Shown piece after piece: positions 27,049 to 37,393 of a stretch of DNA of 64,000 bases (positions are counted from its first letter, which is position 1; every line of letters begins with the position of its first letter). This DNA comes from Vibrio orientalis CIP 102891 = ATCC 33934. Its GTDB lineage: Bacteria; Pseudomonadota; Gammaproteobacteria; Enterobacterales; Vibrionaceae. The position numbers were made by a program, and so were the translations under genes. The notes beneath the pieces were generated by a model. The model had not been told where the DNA came from. It saw nothing but the letters and a program-made list of their open reading frames with translations, and ran no database searches. The DNA lies in assembly GCF_000176235.1 (NCBI RefSeq), contig NZ_ACZV01000004.1, forward strand, positions 744,001 to 808,000, written 5' to 3'.

Positions 27049-28359
27049 ATGAAAATAAATAAGAAACTACTGTTTTTTCCAGCGCTTGCTGTAGGAATCG
27101 TGACACTAATTATCGCCGTTAAGCTAAAACCCGATCTTCCTGTTAAACCTGCTGGTGATCGCGCGAGACTCGTCGACACCATACCGCTCGAACTCAAGGC
27201 CATGGCCCCCCTTGCAATTGGCTTTGGTAAGGTCACGCCAAAGGTCGAATGGAGCGCTATATCGGAAGTCACCGGTAAGATCGTTTATCGCCATCCATTG
27301 CTTGAGAAAGGTCAAATACTAAAAGCCGGAACCGAGATTTTGCGGATTGACCCTCTCGATTACGAACTCAAGCTGGTGCAAGCTCAAGCCGATCTAAAGT
27401 CTGCGCAAACCTCTTTGGCTAAGCTTACCCAAGAAGAATCAAACCTTAAAGAAACATTAAAAATCGAGAAAAACCGTCTCGTTATCGCTAATAAAGAGCT
27501 GGAAAGAAAACAAAACCTGCGTAAGAAAGGGCTAACGTCCCAATCCGATGTTGATCAGCAAACACAAAGTGCGCTTTCGCAACGTAAAGTGGTTCTAGAT
27601 ATCGAAAATCAAATTGGCCTCATGCCAGATGAAAAACGCGTCGCAGAAGCTCTGGTTAAAGTGAACACTTCCAAGGTTGATGAAGCTCAGCGCTCACTGG
27701 AAAAAACCATCATTACTCTGCCATACGACTTACGTATCGCAGACGTTCAAATCGAACAAAACCAAGTCGTGAATTTGCAACAAACCATGGTAACAGGCCA
27801 CGGTATGGATGTAATGGAAGTGGAAGCACAACTATCAATTCATGACATGCAAACTCTCGCATCGAGCTTGGGTGAATTCGCCCGTGACGAAACTGGGATT
27901 CCTCAACCGAATAAATCATCAATCCAGGCGAGTATCGAACTAAGCAGTGGTAACTTGAAAGCAAGCTGGCCCGCCAAAGTAAGCCGCATTAGTGAAACTG
28001 TCGACCCTAATCAAGCCACCGCTGGGGTGATCTTAGAAATTGAGCAAGATTATCGCAGTTTAAATCCGACCTCTGTTCCCCCATTGGTCAATGGTATGTT
28101 CGTCCGCGCATCAATAGAAGGCCAAGCCAATCCAAGTTGGGTGGTTCCTGAGCGCGCTCTTCACGGCAATAAGATTTATCTAATGGCGTCCGATAACACA
28201 CTCGCTATCAAGACTGTTGATGTCGAATATCGTAGGGACAACCAAGTCGTGATTGACGGAGAACTTAATCAAGGCGACAAGCTGATCTTAAACGACTTAC
28301 TGCCTGCGATTGACGGCATGTTACTCAAAGAGGCTAGCACAGAGGAGTCCGCGCAATGA
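27049..28359 (+). CDS. RND efflux periplasmic adaptor (membrane fusion protein)
   Basis: The 436-residue protein has a hydrophobic N-terminal anchor (residues 5-22), a lipoyl-like segment around EVTGKIVYRHPLLEKGQILKAG, a long coiled-coil hairpin at about 100-210, then a beta-barrel and membrane-proximal domain. It links the inner-membrane RND pump to an outer-membrane channel. Its last codons overlap the ATG of the pump gene in ATGA, indicating translational coupling. No outer-membrane factor is encoded here, so a TolC-like channel from elsewhere is presumably used. Confidence 0.92.
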   Translation: MKINKKLLFFPALAVGIVTLIIAVKLKPDLPVKPAGDRARLVDTIPLELKAMAPLAIGFGKVTPKVEWSAISEVTGKIVYRHPLLEKGQILKAGTEILRIDPLDYELKLVQAQADLKSAQTSLAKLTQEESNLKETLKIEKNRLVIANKELERKQNLRKKGLTSQSDVDQQTQSALSQRKVVLDIENQIGLMPDEKRVAEALVKVNTSKVDEAQRSLEKTIITLPYDLRIADVQIEQNQVVNLQQTMVTGHGMDVMEVEAQLSIHDMQTLASSLGEFARDETGIPQPNKSSIQASIELSSGNLKASWPAKVSRISETVDPNQATAGVILEIEQDYRSLNPTSVPPLVNGMFVRASIEGQANPSWVVPERALHGNKIYLMASDNTLAIKTVDVEYRRDNQVVIDGELNQGDKLILNDLLPAIDGMLLKEASTEESAQ

Positions 28360-31300
28360 TTCGATTCTTTGCTAAGCACCCCACCGCTGCCAACCTATTG
28401 ATGCTTGGTTTGTTGGTATTGGGCTTAACCTCACTGACAAATATTAAGCGTGAGACGTTTCCTGAATTCGATCCTCCTTACATTATGGCTGGTGTCGTCT
28501 ACCCTGGCGCTTCTCCACAAGAAGTAGAGGAAAGTATCTGTGTTCGCATGGAAGATGCCGTCGATGGCCTTGCCAATATTGAAGAAACTCAATGTGAGGC
28601 GATTGAAGGTTCCGCACGTTTAATCTTAAAACTTAATGAACGGGCGGATATCGGCCGCATGCTGATTGATGTTCAGACTCAGATCAATTCAATCAACGAT
28701 TTTCCTCAAGAGATTGAATCTCCAATCGTCCAAGAGTTAGATTGGAACGAGCCTGTTGTCGACGTTGCCATCACGGCTGATACGACATGGCCTGAACTAA
28801 AAGCCTACGCAGAACAGCTTAAGAGAACGTTAAAACTTGATTATGATGTTTCTCTGGTTGATGTTGCTGGCTTCTCTGACCATCAGTTTCGCGTCGAACT
28901 TGATACTCAAGCCATGCGTCAACTTGGGCTAAGCGTGGGTGATATTGCTGACCAAATTGGTCGCCAAAACATCAAACTGCCGAGCGGTAATGTAGAGACA
29001 CCTGACAAAAACTTCCTGATCCGTTTTGATGAGCGCCGCACCACGCCTCAAGAACTGGAAAGCATCGTCGTCGGCTCAGGGCCTAATGGCTCGATTATCC
29101 GCCTACGCGATATCGCGACAATTACCGACCGTTTTGAACTGGACGAACAGAAAGTTCTTTTCGATGGTCACCCTTCAGCGTTACTCAAAGTGAGTAAAAA
29201 TAAAGAAGATGATGCACTACGTATTAAAGATCGCGTGTCGCAATTCGTCGAAGATCAGCAAGCAATAGCGCCTACAGGTGTCAAGCTTGAGCTCACCAAC
29301 GACCTTTCCTCGGTGTTATGGGATCGTTTAACCATGATGGTTCGCAATGGTTGGCAAGGTATTGTTTTAGTCTTTGCGACCATGTGGCTGTTCTTTAGCT
29401 TGCGTTACTCATTTTGGGTCGCAGCAGGTCTACCCGTTGCCTTCCTCGGCGGGCTATTCTTAATGGCTCAACTTGGGCTTTCAATCAACATTATGTCGCT
29501 GGTTGGGCTGCTGATGGCGATTGGTATTATGATGGATGATGCGATCGTGATTGCTGAATCCATCGCCGCCCACCTTGATCGGGGAGAAGACGTCGATAAC
29601 GCAGTCATTAAAGGCGTGAAAAAGGTTTTGCCCGGCGTCATTTCCTCTTTCCTAACTACAGTGTGTATATTTGGCAGCTTGCTATTCCTTGAAGGTGAAA
29701 TGGGAGCGGTGCTAAAAGCGGTCCCCCAAGTATTGATCCTTGTACTAACACTGAGCTTGGTAGAGGCGTTTTTGATATTGCCTAATCACTTATCTCACTC
29801 TTTACACAAGGAGAAACGCGAAAAGCCACCCGCTAAATTTAAACAGAAACTTCTCGATAGCTTTGAAAACTTCCGTAATACCACACTGGTTAACGCCGTA
29901 GAGAAAGTGGTCGAGTATCGCTATGCATTTTTAGGTGGCGTTGTCGCGCTACTTTTAATCTCTGTAGCTACCATTGCAGGCGGTCTACTTAAGTTCCAAC
30001 CTTTTCCCGAACTCGACGGAGATATTGCTGAGGCGCGAATCATACTTCCCCCGGGCTCTTCTTTGGCGCAAACAGAAGCCGCCGTGGATAGAATTGTTGC
30101 ATCAGCCCAAAAGCTTGACGCGCAATGGAGTCAAGAATTCGAAAATGGCACTCAACTTGTTCAGCATATTACCAGTCAGTTCAATGCGAATGCCGATGCC
30201 AATGAATCTGGGCCGCACATTGCTACTGTTAGACTTGATCTACTGGGCGCTGAAAGTAGAAACACGGTAATTGATGACTTCATTTCGGCATGGCGGAGTG
30301 ATATTGGTGAACTTGCTGACCCAATTTCATTGGTATTTAAGCAGCCAACCATGGGACCTGGTGGACGTGCGATTGAAATTCGCGCTAAGCATGATGATTT
30401 AGACGCGCTAAAAGCGGCCTCGATTGATATTCAGCAGTACTTGAATGAGTTCGATGGTATCCACGGCGTGTTGGATGACATGCGAATGGGTAAAGAAGAA
30501 GTGCTCGTTAAGTTGCGTCCGGGAGCAGAAGTTTACGGTATCAATGGTCAGCTTATTGCCAATCAACTTCGCGCCGCGTTCTTCGGTCAAACTGCGGATG
30601 AGATTCAGATTGGTGTCGAGAATATCTCGATTGAGGTTCGTTTGAACAAAGTGGAAGCAGGTGATTTGCAGCAACTTGCCAACTTCCCAATTATCATGCC
30701 TGACGGTAGCCAAATTCCGTTAGCAACGATAGCAACGCTCGATTTCCAACGTAACTATGTTCGTATTCAACGTATCGACGGTTTACGCACCATCAGCGTA
30801 TTTGGTGATACCGATAATACCAAGGTCAACTCGACCGCGGTAATCACCCAATTCCAAAAAGACGAGGCGCCTAAGCTAATAGCCAAATATCCGGGGCTAA
30901 GATTCGACTTTGAAGGTGAAGCGAAAGACGCTGCGGAAACTGGAGCTTCAATGGGTAAAGGCTTTTTGCTTGGACTATTTGGCGTATTTGCCATACTCAG
31001 TTACCAGTTCCGTAGTTACCTAGAACCTTTTGTGGTCATGCTAGCGATTCCCCTCGCCTTTATTGGTGTCGTTTGGGGACATATCTTACTTGGTCACTCA
31101 TTAAGTATGCCGAGTATGATGGGCTTTGTATCGCTAGCAGGTATCGTGGTCAATGACTCAATCTTATTGGTGCAATACATCCGGCACCATGTCGATGATG
31201 GTGACAGCGTGCATGACTCAGTAGTCAAAGCGAGTCGAGAACGTTTCAGAGCGGTATTTCTAACCTCGATGACCACTGCGGCTGGCCTATTGCCGTTACT

Positions 31301-31457
31301 GACAGAAACCAGCTTACAGGCGCAGGTTATTCAACCACTAGTCATCTCAATTGTGTTTGGTATTTTCGCCTCAACACTATTGGTGTTGTTTATGATCCCT
31401 GCCGCCTACGCAGTACTGGCTGATTTCGGATTGGTCCACAAACACGAAGAAATCTAG
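28356..31457 (+). CDS. RND-family efflux pump, inner-membrane component
   Basis: The 1033-residue protein has the RND pattern of twelve membrane segments and two large periplasmic loops. The first segment (about 9-28) precedes a loop rich in EFDPPYIMAGVVYPGASPQEVEE. The fourth segment carries the proton-relay pair D394-D395 in GIMMDDAIVIAES. Substrates cannot be predicted; the protein lies in the broad proteobacterial group of drug or solute exporters outside the AcrB subgroup. It is the last gene of a TetR-adaptor-pump operon and is followed by a strong terminator. Confidence 0.94.
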   Translation: MIRFFAKHPTAANLLMLGLLVLGLTSLTNIKRETFPEFDPPYIMAGVVYPGASPQEVEESICVRMEDAVDGLANIEETQCEAIEGSARLILKLNERADIGRMLIDVQTQINSINDFPQEIESPIVQELDWNEPVVDVAITADTTWPELKAYAEQLKRTLKLDYDVSLVDVAGFSDHQFRVELDTQAMRQLGLSVGDIADQIGRQNIKLPSGNVETPDKNFLIRFDERRTTPQELESIVVGSGPNGSIIRLRDIATITDRFELDEQKVLFDGHPSALLKVSKNKEDDALRIKDRVSQFVEDQQAIAPTGVKLELTNDLSSVLWDRLTMMVRNGWQGIVLVFATMWLFFSLRYSFWVAAGLPVAFLGGLFLMAQLGLSINIMSLVGLLMAIGIMMDDAIVIAESIAAHLDRGEDVDNAVIKGVKKVLPGVISSFLTTVCIFGSLLFLEGEMGAVLKAVPQVLILVLTLSLVEAFLILPNHLSHSLHKEKREKPPAKFKQKLLDSFENFRNTTLVNAVEKVVEYRYAFLGGVVALLLISVATIAGGLLKFQPFPELDGDIAEARIILPPGSSLAQTEAAVDRIVASAQKLDAQWSQEFENGTQLVQHITSQFNANADANESGPHIATVRLDLLGAESRNTVIDDFISAWRSDIGELADPISLVFKQPTMGPGGRAIEIRAKHDDLDALKAASIDIQQYLNEFDGIHGVLDDMRMGKEEVLVKLRPGAEVYGINGQLIANQLRAAFFGQTADEIQIGVENISIEVRLNKVEAGDLQQLANFPIIMPDGSQIPLATIATLDFQRNYVRIQRIDGLRTISVFGDTDNTKVNSTAVITQFQKDEAPKLIAKYPGLRFDFEGEAKDAAETGASMGKGFLLGLFGVFAILSYQFRSYLEPFVVMLAIPLAFIGVVWGHILLGHSLSMPSMMGFVSLAGIVVNDSILLVQYIRHHVDDGDSVHDSVVKASRERFRAVFLTSMTTAAGLLPLLTETSLQAQVIQPLVISIVFGIFASTLLVLFMIPAAYAVLADFGLVHKHEEI

Positions 31458-31480
31458 TCAGCTAAGTATCCGTTCGACAT

Positions 31481-31511
31481 AAAAAAGCCAGACACAATGT
31501 CTGGCTTTTTC
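31481..31511. terminator. bidirectional intrinsic terminator between the RND operon and hopJ
   Basis: AAAAAAGCCAGACA pairs with TGTCTGGCTTTTT around a three-base loop, with T runs on both strands. It serves the plus-strand pump operon and the convergent minus-strand gene. Confidence 0.93.
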
Positions 31512-31531
31512 TTAGAGTTTCTAGCGCTGTT

Positions 31532-31879
31532 CTATGCTTTCGCGACTAACGCATCACCTTCAAACTTAATGCCCTGCCAGCCATACTTGATGAAGTTGCG
31601 AATATTCGCGTGATCATCACCGTCTGGGTTACCGAGTACATCTTCACGATAGAAGCGGCCAAAGCACGCTAGAGTGGATGCTTGCTCTAGCTCTTTTAGC
31701 CGAGCAAAGGCGAAGATTTTACACGAACCATTATTCTGATTCGCCTCGTTGCTGGTATCACCATTGACGAAAGCTGTCGGTACAAACTCATAGTTCGCTT
31801 CAATTACAGCCATCGTATCTTCAAACTGAATCTCAGTCGGTGTTTCTGACAAAGTTGCTAAGAAGTTGTTTAATTCCAT
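31532..31879 (-). CDS. HopJ-family protein
   Basis: The 115-residue soluble protein matches the HopJ family named after a Pseudomonas syringae type III effector, with VIEANYEFVPTAFVNGDTSN, CKIFAFARLKEL and the terminal RNFIKYGWQGIKFEGD. The family is common in gamma-proteobacteria that lack plant hosts and has no agreed function, so the effector name should not be taken as a role in secretion. No secretion genes are near. It is a single-gene unit ending at the shared terminator. Confidence 0.85.
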   Translation of the reverse strand: MELNNFLATLSETPTEIQFEDTMAVIEANYEFVPTAFVNGDTSNEANQNNGSCKIFAFARLKELEQASTLACFGRFYREDVLGNPDGDDHANIRNFIKYGWQGIKFEGDALVAKA

Positions 31880-31992
31880 TTTTCATATACTCCGATAAAT
31901 CTTTGTCGAGTCTATGATACTGGCCAACGGAAAAAAGCGCCTTGTCAGATTTTCCCACAATTACCCGTTATCTTCGTTTAAAGCCCTTTTAC

Positions 31993-34305
31993 TCAATACT
32001 TAAACTGTGTCACTTCTCCGTTTAGATTTTCCGCTTCGCTAGACAGACCTTGTAATACATCGTCTGCATCTTGTATTTGTACCGAGACCGCGGAAGAGGC
32101 ATCGGCAATAGAGGTAATACTACCGCTTATATCATCCGTTACCGCTTTCTGCTCTTCTGTGGCAGCGGCAATTTGTACGTTCATCTCATTGAGTTGATCG
32201 AGCATCGAAACGATTTGCTCTAGCATTTGAGTGTTTTCATCACAAGTGACCACCCCTTGAGAAACCGTGGTATTGGCGCTCTGGATACTTTGCGAGACAC
32301 TTTGCGTTTCACGTTGAAGTGATTCAATTTTACCGCGAATCTCTTCCGTCGATGCTTGAGTACGACCAGCGAGTGAGCGAACTTCATCGGCAACGACCGC
32401 AAAACCACGCCCCTGCTCGCCTGCCCTTGCCGCCTCAATCGCAGCGTTAAGTGCTAATAGGTTGGTCTGCTCTGCGATACCTTGAATCACATCAAGAACT
32501 TCAGCAATTGAGTTCGTCTCCGTATTCAATCGTTCAATCGCTGAAACCGCTGTCTGCATTTCCGAATCGAGTCTCGATATTTCGTTACCCAGATTTTGAC
32601 CCACTTTAACACCAGCACTACCCGTATCATTGGCGTTTTTAACAAACTCGGCGGCTCGAATAGCAAACTGTGCTACCTCAGAAATCGATGCGCTCATCTC
32701 ATTTACAGCTGTCGCTACTGATTCTGTTCGATTATTCTGATCGGTCACGGCGTCACGAGTACTATTCATGTTCCCGGCCATACTTTGAGTATTACTGTTT
32801 AGGTTATTGGTTGCTTGAGCAAACTTACCGATAATGTCTTGTAAATGGGTAAATAATCCATTCAAAGAGACCGCAAGATCCGTCATTTCATCTTTCCCTG
32901 TCACTTCAAGGCGTTGGGTAAGGTCATTGTTTTTGCTGATCATTTGTACCTTATCACTGGCAACTTTGATAGGGCGAGCAATACTGTTACCTAAGAAGTA
33001 AGAAAGAAGAACCGCAGCCACTACCACCACCGCAATGCTAGTGATCACGGTAATCGCTAGTGAACTGATTAATGAACTTAGATCAGCAAGCGCTTCGCTC
33101 TTATCAATCTCAACGATAATCCCCCAAGAGAGTCCCGCGGCGTTAACCGGAGAATAAGCGGATAGTACATCTATGCCCCGATAGTCACTGATCACATCAG
33201 AGCCTCGTTGACCTTTTAATGACGCTTTTGAGGTGGGAGTATTGACGGGTTGTCGACCAATCGCGGAAGACTTATCTCTAATTTGATTCACGATATTTGA
33301 GCTCACTCCTCCAGCCTGTAAGGCTGTGAAATAGGTGTCAGGATCTTCAATCAAAAAGCGCGACTCACTACGTAATAGGCCATCTTGCCCCACTAGATAA
33401 GCTTCGCCGCTCAAACCCAACCCTTCATTTTCCCAGTCTTTGTGAAACGTCATGATTAGATTGATTTCATCAACAGGCATCTGGAAGATCAAAGCGCCCA
33501 ATGTTTTACCATTTTGCACAATTGGCGTAGCAATGAACGAGGCCGCCGCTTCATAAGATGGGAAATACGGCGCAAAATCCTCTAAATGATATTGGTTATG
33601 AGACAACGAGAGCGCATTTTTGTACGCCTTAGCAAGACCGCTATTCGCGTAAGGTCCAGTGTTTAAGTTTGTCGCGTAGTCGAGCTCTTTGAATACCGAA
33701 TACACAACATTACCTTGCATATCGACTAAGAAGATATCGTAATAGCCAAACTCTTCTAGAAACCCTTTGACACTAGGGTGATACATCGCATGAGCTTTAT
33801 CGTAATCGGTATTGAGAGAGTCACTCATCAATTGGTGTTTTTCGCCCAGAGGATTGGGATTAGTACCAATATAGCGCGCTTGTAACGCTAAGGCCTGATT
33901 TGACAAACTGTCTAGCTTTTGCATTTCACCAGCAGAAACCCCACCATTAGAATCCCGGTACGTCGCACCAAAGCTTGATTGATAATAGCTACGTAGCATG
34001 GACACATCGCTATCCGTCACGCTTTCCACGGGGTAGTTTTTAAATCCTTCGCTAAATGCCGTGATCGCTCCTTGTACTCCCACAGAGTTCGCGGTCGTAA
34101 CGACTTGACCACTAATCTGTTTGAAGTAGCTTTCGATTTCACTTTTTTTGATTTCTCTAATTGAGATCAGTTGACTATTTGCGCGTTGATATAATGCCTG
34201 CTCTGACAAATCCGAAGAACGCCAGCCGACAATTGTCCCGGTTGCTATGACCGCTAAGGTACACAATAACGTCGAAGCGAGAACAATCTTTGTTGCAATT
34301 TTCAT
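31993..34305 (-). CDS. methyl-accepting chemotaxis protein with double Cache sensor
   Basis: The 770-residue receptor has a membrane segment at about 7-28 and a large periplasmic region to about 405. That region has Cache-like elements ([20 protein letters not shown] and [20 protein letters not shown]). A second membrane segment follows near 410-432, then a HAMP domain and a long cytoplasmic signalling hairpin. The conserved tip includes [20 protein letters not shown] and [16 protein letters not shown]. It would bind a small ligand in the periplasm and control CheA. It is a single-gene unit and the ligand cannot be predicted. Confidence 0.95.
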   Translation of the reverse strand: MKIATKIVLASTLLCTLAVIATGTIVGWRSSDLSEQALYQRANSQLISIREIKKSEIESYFKQISGQVVTTANSVGVQGAITAFSEGFKNYPVESVTDSDVSMLRSYYQSSFGATYRDSNGGVSAGEMQKLDSLSNQALALQARYIGTNPNPLGEKHQLMSDSLNTDYDKAHAMYHPSVKGFLEEFGYYDIFLVDMQGNVVYSVFKELDYATNLNTGPYANSGLAKAYKNALSLSHNQYHLEDFAPYFPSYEAAASFIATPIVQNGKTLGALIFQMPVDEINLIMTFHKDWENEGLGLSGEAYLVGQDGLLRSESRFLIEDPDTYFTALQAGGVSSNIVNQIRDKSSAIGRQPVNTPTSKASLKGQRGSDVISDYRGIDVLSAYSPVNAAGLSWGIIVEIDKSEALADLSSLISSLAITVITSIAVVVVAAVLLSYFLGNSIARPIKVASDKVQMISKNNDLTQRLEVTGKDEMTDLAVSLNGLFTHLQDIIGKFAQATNNLNSNTQSMAGNMNSTRDAVTDQNNRTESVATAVNEMSASISEVAQFAIRAAEFVKNANDTGSAGVKVGQNLGNEISRLDSEMQTAVSAIERLNTETNSIAEVLDVIQGIAEQTNLLALNAAIEAARAGEQGRGFAVVADEVRSLAGRTQASTEEIRGKIESLQRETQSVSQSIQSANTTVSQGVVTCDENTQMLEQIVSMLDQLNEMNVQIAAATEEQKAVTDDISGSITSIADASSAVSVQIQDADDVLQGLSSEAENLNGEVTQFKY

Positions 34306-34526
34306 AACGATAACCTCAGACGGAAATCCTATTCCGTCATGATTAATTGAGGAAAATCGCCAACCAACGCGACAAATATTTCTTTTATACGTCTACCCGT
34401 AGATTCTGGCTTTAACCTACGAATATGCATTTAGTGATATAAGTGTAAGCACAAAATCTAAACTTTTCGACGAGAATCAAACTTTTTTATTCTAAGTTTT
34501 CAGACTATGTTGATTTGCCATCTGAG

Positions 34527-35285
34527 TTACATTCTTATTCCACCATCAACTTCAATGACACGGCCATTTACGTAGTCATTTTCAAACAAGAACTTCACTG
34601 TGCTTGCTATTTCGTTGGTATGACCCATTCGGCCAACAGGAATCATGTTTTCAAGGCGCTCTATGGCCTCTGGTTTCATTTGCGCAGCCATCGGAGTTTC
34701 TATTACCCCTGGAGCAACCGCAGCAGACCTAATGCCATACCTTGCGAGCTCCCTAGCCCAAGTGGTGGCTAATGTCGCCACCGCCGCCTTAGATGCCGCG
34801 TAGTTGGTTTGCCCTATATTCCCTGCTCGCGCTACGCTGGAAATATTGATGATCATCCCTTGTCGTTTGGTTTCAATCATTTGTATCGCGGCTTCTCGAC
34901 CACAGAGAAAGGTACCGGTTAAGTTAACATCAATCACTGAGGTAAATTGCTCCAACGACATCTTAGAAATGTGACCATCTTTCACCTTGACCAATAACCC
35001 ATCACGTAAAATTCCCGCATTATTCACCAGTCCATCCAACTGACCAAAATCAGTGACAATGTCACTAAAGGTTTGCTCTACCTCATTCTCATTGGTGACA
35101 TCCGCTTTATAGGTCAGCGCTTTGACCCCTAGCATATGGCACTGATCTTGAGTCACTTTCAGCGCTTCTTCATTCACATCAATCAATGCTAGCTCAGCCC
35201 CCGCATGGGCGAGCGTTACCGCCATCATCTGCCCTAATCCCTGTCCTGCCCCCGTAATCGCGATGACGCTTTCTTTTAAGTTCAT
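34527..35285 (-). CDS. ivdG: short-chain dehydrogenase, probable 3-hydroxy-2-methylbutyryl-CoA-type (IvdG)
   Basis: The 252-residue SDR has the cofactor motif TGAGQGLG at residues 11-18, NNAG near 90, and the catalytic Ser-Tyr-Lys in ISSVARAGNIGQTNYAASKA. It is the last gene of the seven-gene valine/isoleucine operon, starting ten bases after mmsB. In the same position in Shewanella-type ivd operons an SDR called IvdG is thought to oxidise 3-hydroxy-2-methylbutyryl-CoA in isoleucine breakdown; that function is taken from context. The start at 35285 is fixed by AGGAG six bases upstream; the longer open frame overlaps mmsB. Confidence 0.88.
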   Translation of the reverse strand: MNLKESVIAITGAGQGLGQMMAVTLAHAGAELALIDVNEEALKVTQDQCHMLGVKALTYKADVTNENEVEQTFSDIVTDFGQLDGLVNNAGILRDGLLVKVKDGHISKMSLEQFTSVIDVNLTGTFLCGREAAIQMIETKRQGMIINISSVARAGNIGQTNYAASKAAVATLATTWARELARYGIRSAAVAPGVIETPMAAQMKPEAIERLENMIPVGRMGHTNEIASTVKFLFENDYVNGRVIEVDGGIRM

Positions 35286-35295
35286 AGCGTTTCTC

Positions 35296-36192
35296 CTATG
35301 ACTTTGACTGCGATTGATAGAACTCAAACAGGCTAGAAAAATCGAGTTCCTCATTACCGTTCATGTTATGGAAAGCGTATAGGTTTCTAGCCAACGCCCC
35401 CATTGGCACGGACGATTGACTTTTCGTAGCCGCTTCAAGCCCAAGACCTAAGTCTTTGAGCATGAGTTTACTCATAAAGCCCGGTTGGTATTGGTTGGAG
35501 GCAGGTGCGTTTTCCATCACGCCAGGGCAAGGGTTGTAGAGCTCAAGAGCCCAGTTTCTCCCTGAGCTTTGAAGCATGATGTTGGACAATACTTTTGGAT
35601 CTAAGCCGTTGTCGATGCCTAAATTCAACGCCTCACAAGTTCCCGACATCAAAATACCAAGCATTAAGTTATTGCAGATCTTTCCCATTTGCCCAGAGCC
35701 CACGTCTCCCGCATGAAAAATGTTTTTGCCCATATGACGCAGGACTTGTTCCGCCTTAGAAAAGTCTTGCTCTTTGCCGCCAACAATAAAGGTCAGCGTC
35801 GCTGCTTTCGCTCCAGCAACGCCGCCAGAAACGGGCGCATCGGTAAAACTGATCCCTTTTCCACCGGCTTGTTGACCAACCAGTCTCGCCGTTTCTGGAT
35901 CAATCGTCGAAGAATCTATAAGCAAGGTGTCACCGCTAACATGGTCCAAAATACCATCATCGGATAGGTAAACCGCTCTAACATGCTCTCCCGCAGGCAG
36001 CATGGTAATCACTGTATCAGCGCCACGCGTAACCTCTTCGATTGAAGCACAAGGGATTGCTCCAAATGCCCCTAGTTCTTGAGCCATTTCAGTTACGACA
36101 TCATAGACTTGTACCTTGAAACCCGCAGAAAGCAGATTGCGCGCCATTGGTGCGCCCATATTACCTAACCCAACGAATGCTACCGTCCCCAT
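35296..36192 (-). CDS. mmsB: 3-hydroxyisobutyrate dehydrogenase MmsB
   Basis: The 298-residue NAD-dependent enzyme oxidises 3-hydroxyisobutyrate to methylmalonate semialdehyde in valine degradation. It shows the nucleotide-binding GLGNMGAPMA at 8-17, the substrate segment TDAPVSGGVAGAKA, and the catalytic lysine K171 in GQMGKICNN. It sits between the 3-hydroxyisobutyryl-CoA hydrolase, which makes its substrate, and the SDR. MmsA, which uses its product, is in the same operon, so the assignment is firm. Confidence 0.95.
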   Translation of the reverse strand: MGTVAFVGLGNMGAPMARNLLSAGFKVQVYDVVTEMAQELGAFGAIPCASIEEVTRGADTVITMLPAGEHVRAVYLSDDGILDHVSGDTLLIDSSTIDPETARLVGQQAGGKGISFTDAPVSGGVAGAKAATLTFIVGGKEQDFSKAEQVLRHMGKNIFHAGDVGSGQMGKICNNLMLGILMSGTCEALNLGIDNGLDPKVLSNIMLQSSGRNWALELYNPCPGVMENAPASNQYQPGFMSKLMLKDLGLGLEAATKSQSSVPMGALARNLYAFHNMNGNEELDFSSLFEFYQSQSKS

Positions 36193-36245
36193 AACGTTAT
36201 CCTCTCACTTATTTATGTGATGTTTGGCCTATCTAGCTATGGCCT

Positions 36246-37376
36246 CTAGTAATGACCTAATTTGACCAGTGGGTGAGACTCTTGATCCCATATCGATACA
36301 AACAGCTTATCGATAGCTTCTGGTTCTACTTTGGAAATATTGGCAAACCTCCAATTGGGCTGACCATCTTTGTCGATTAGGCGCGCGCGAACCCCTTCTT
36401 GAAACTCTCCTAATAGGGCGCAATTCACCGCTAAAATCAGCTCTAATCTGAAACACTCTGCCAACGATAAGTCGCTATAATCGTTCATCTGCCTAAAGCA
36501 AATATGCGCCGTAATTGGGCTACCAGACACTAAATTCGCTTTTGCATTGCTAAGCCATTTCGCATCACCTGCTAAAGCAAGAATATTGTCTGTTACATGT
36601 AGTACATCATCGGCAGCGCATGCTTGTTGGATGTGATTAAAGTAAGGCATGATTTGAAGTTCGGGCTTTTGGTCACTTATCTCAGCTTCGAATCCCTCCA
36701 GTAGCTCAGTCACCACTTCATAGGTATCTTCTACGCAATCCCAATCTGCGACTTGCAACTGCTCAACAAAGCTCTCTTTATGGCTTTCTAGCACCAGATG
36801 GTCGGCCAGGTGGAGCTCAACCGCGTCCGCCGCATTGACCATCATTCCGGTTAAGCCCAAAAACAACCCAATTCCGCTATCTAAGCGGTTCAAAAACCAC
36901 GTTGCGCCCACATCGGGAAAAAGGCCGATTGAAACTTCTGGCATGGCTAATCTGGAGTCTGGCGCGACAACTTTGTGGCTTGATGCCATATAAAGCCCCA
37001 TACCACCGCCCATCACAATGCCATGGCCCCATGCAATAATAGGCTTGCAGTAGGTATGAATCAGATAGTCACATTGATACTCGACACTAAAATACATCGA
37101 GCAGAAATTCTCGATTTCATCTGGGTTAGAACCTTGCATGACATTAAACATGGTGCGTACGTCACCACCAGCGCAGAATGCCTTTTCACCCGCGCCCTCA
37201 AGCACAACACAAACAATCGTGTCATCCTCATGCCACTTCTCGAGTTGAGCTTTTAAACTGACTAACATATCGAGCGTTAAGGCATTTAATGAAGCTTCGT
37301 TATGTAAAGTTACGACGCCAATTTTATAAGGGCTACCGCTACAAGGCAGTTCAACAAAATGAACGGTATCACTCAT
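36246..37376 (-). CDS. ivdE: 3-hydroxyisobutyryl-CoA hydrolase (enoyl-CoA hydratase/isomerase fold)
   Basis: The 376-residue enzyme has the crotonase fold, with an oxyanion-hole region GHGIVMGGGMGLYMASSHK and MPEVSIGLFPDVGATWFLNR. The extended C-terminal domain is what separates 3-hydroxyisobutyryl-CoA hydrolases from ordinary hydratases of about 260 residues. It would hydrolyse 3-hydroxyisobutyryl-CoA to the free acid used by MmsB. It lies 17 bases after the hydratase gene in the same operon. The symbol ivdE follows the Shewanella operon naming. Confidence 0.92.
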   Translation of the reverse strand: MSDTVHFVELPCSGSPYKIGVVTLHNEASLNALTLDMLVSLKAQLEKWHEDDTIVCVVLEGAGEKAFCAGGDVRTMFNVMQGSNPDEIENFCSMYFSVEYQCDYLIHTYCKPIIAWGHGIVMGGGMGLYMASSHKVVAPDSRLAMPEVSIGLFPDVGATWFLNRLDSGIGLFLGLTGMMVNAADAVELHLADHLVLESHKESFVEQLQVADWDCVEDTYEVVTELLEGFEAEISDQKPELQIMPYFNHIQQACAADDVLHVTDNILALAGDAKWLSNAKANLVSGSPITAHICFRQMNDYSDLSLAECFRLELILAVNCALLGEFQEGVRARLIDKDGQPNWRFANISKVEPEAIDKLFVSIWDQESHPLVKLGHY

Positions 37377-37393
37377 ATCGTTACTCCTTAGAG

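Noticed and set aside
31532..31879. HopJ as a sign of type III secretion.
   Set aside because: No secretion or chaperone genes are near, and this family is widespread in bacteria lacking such systems.
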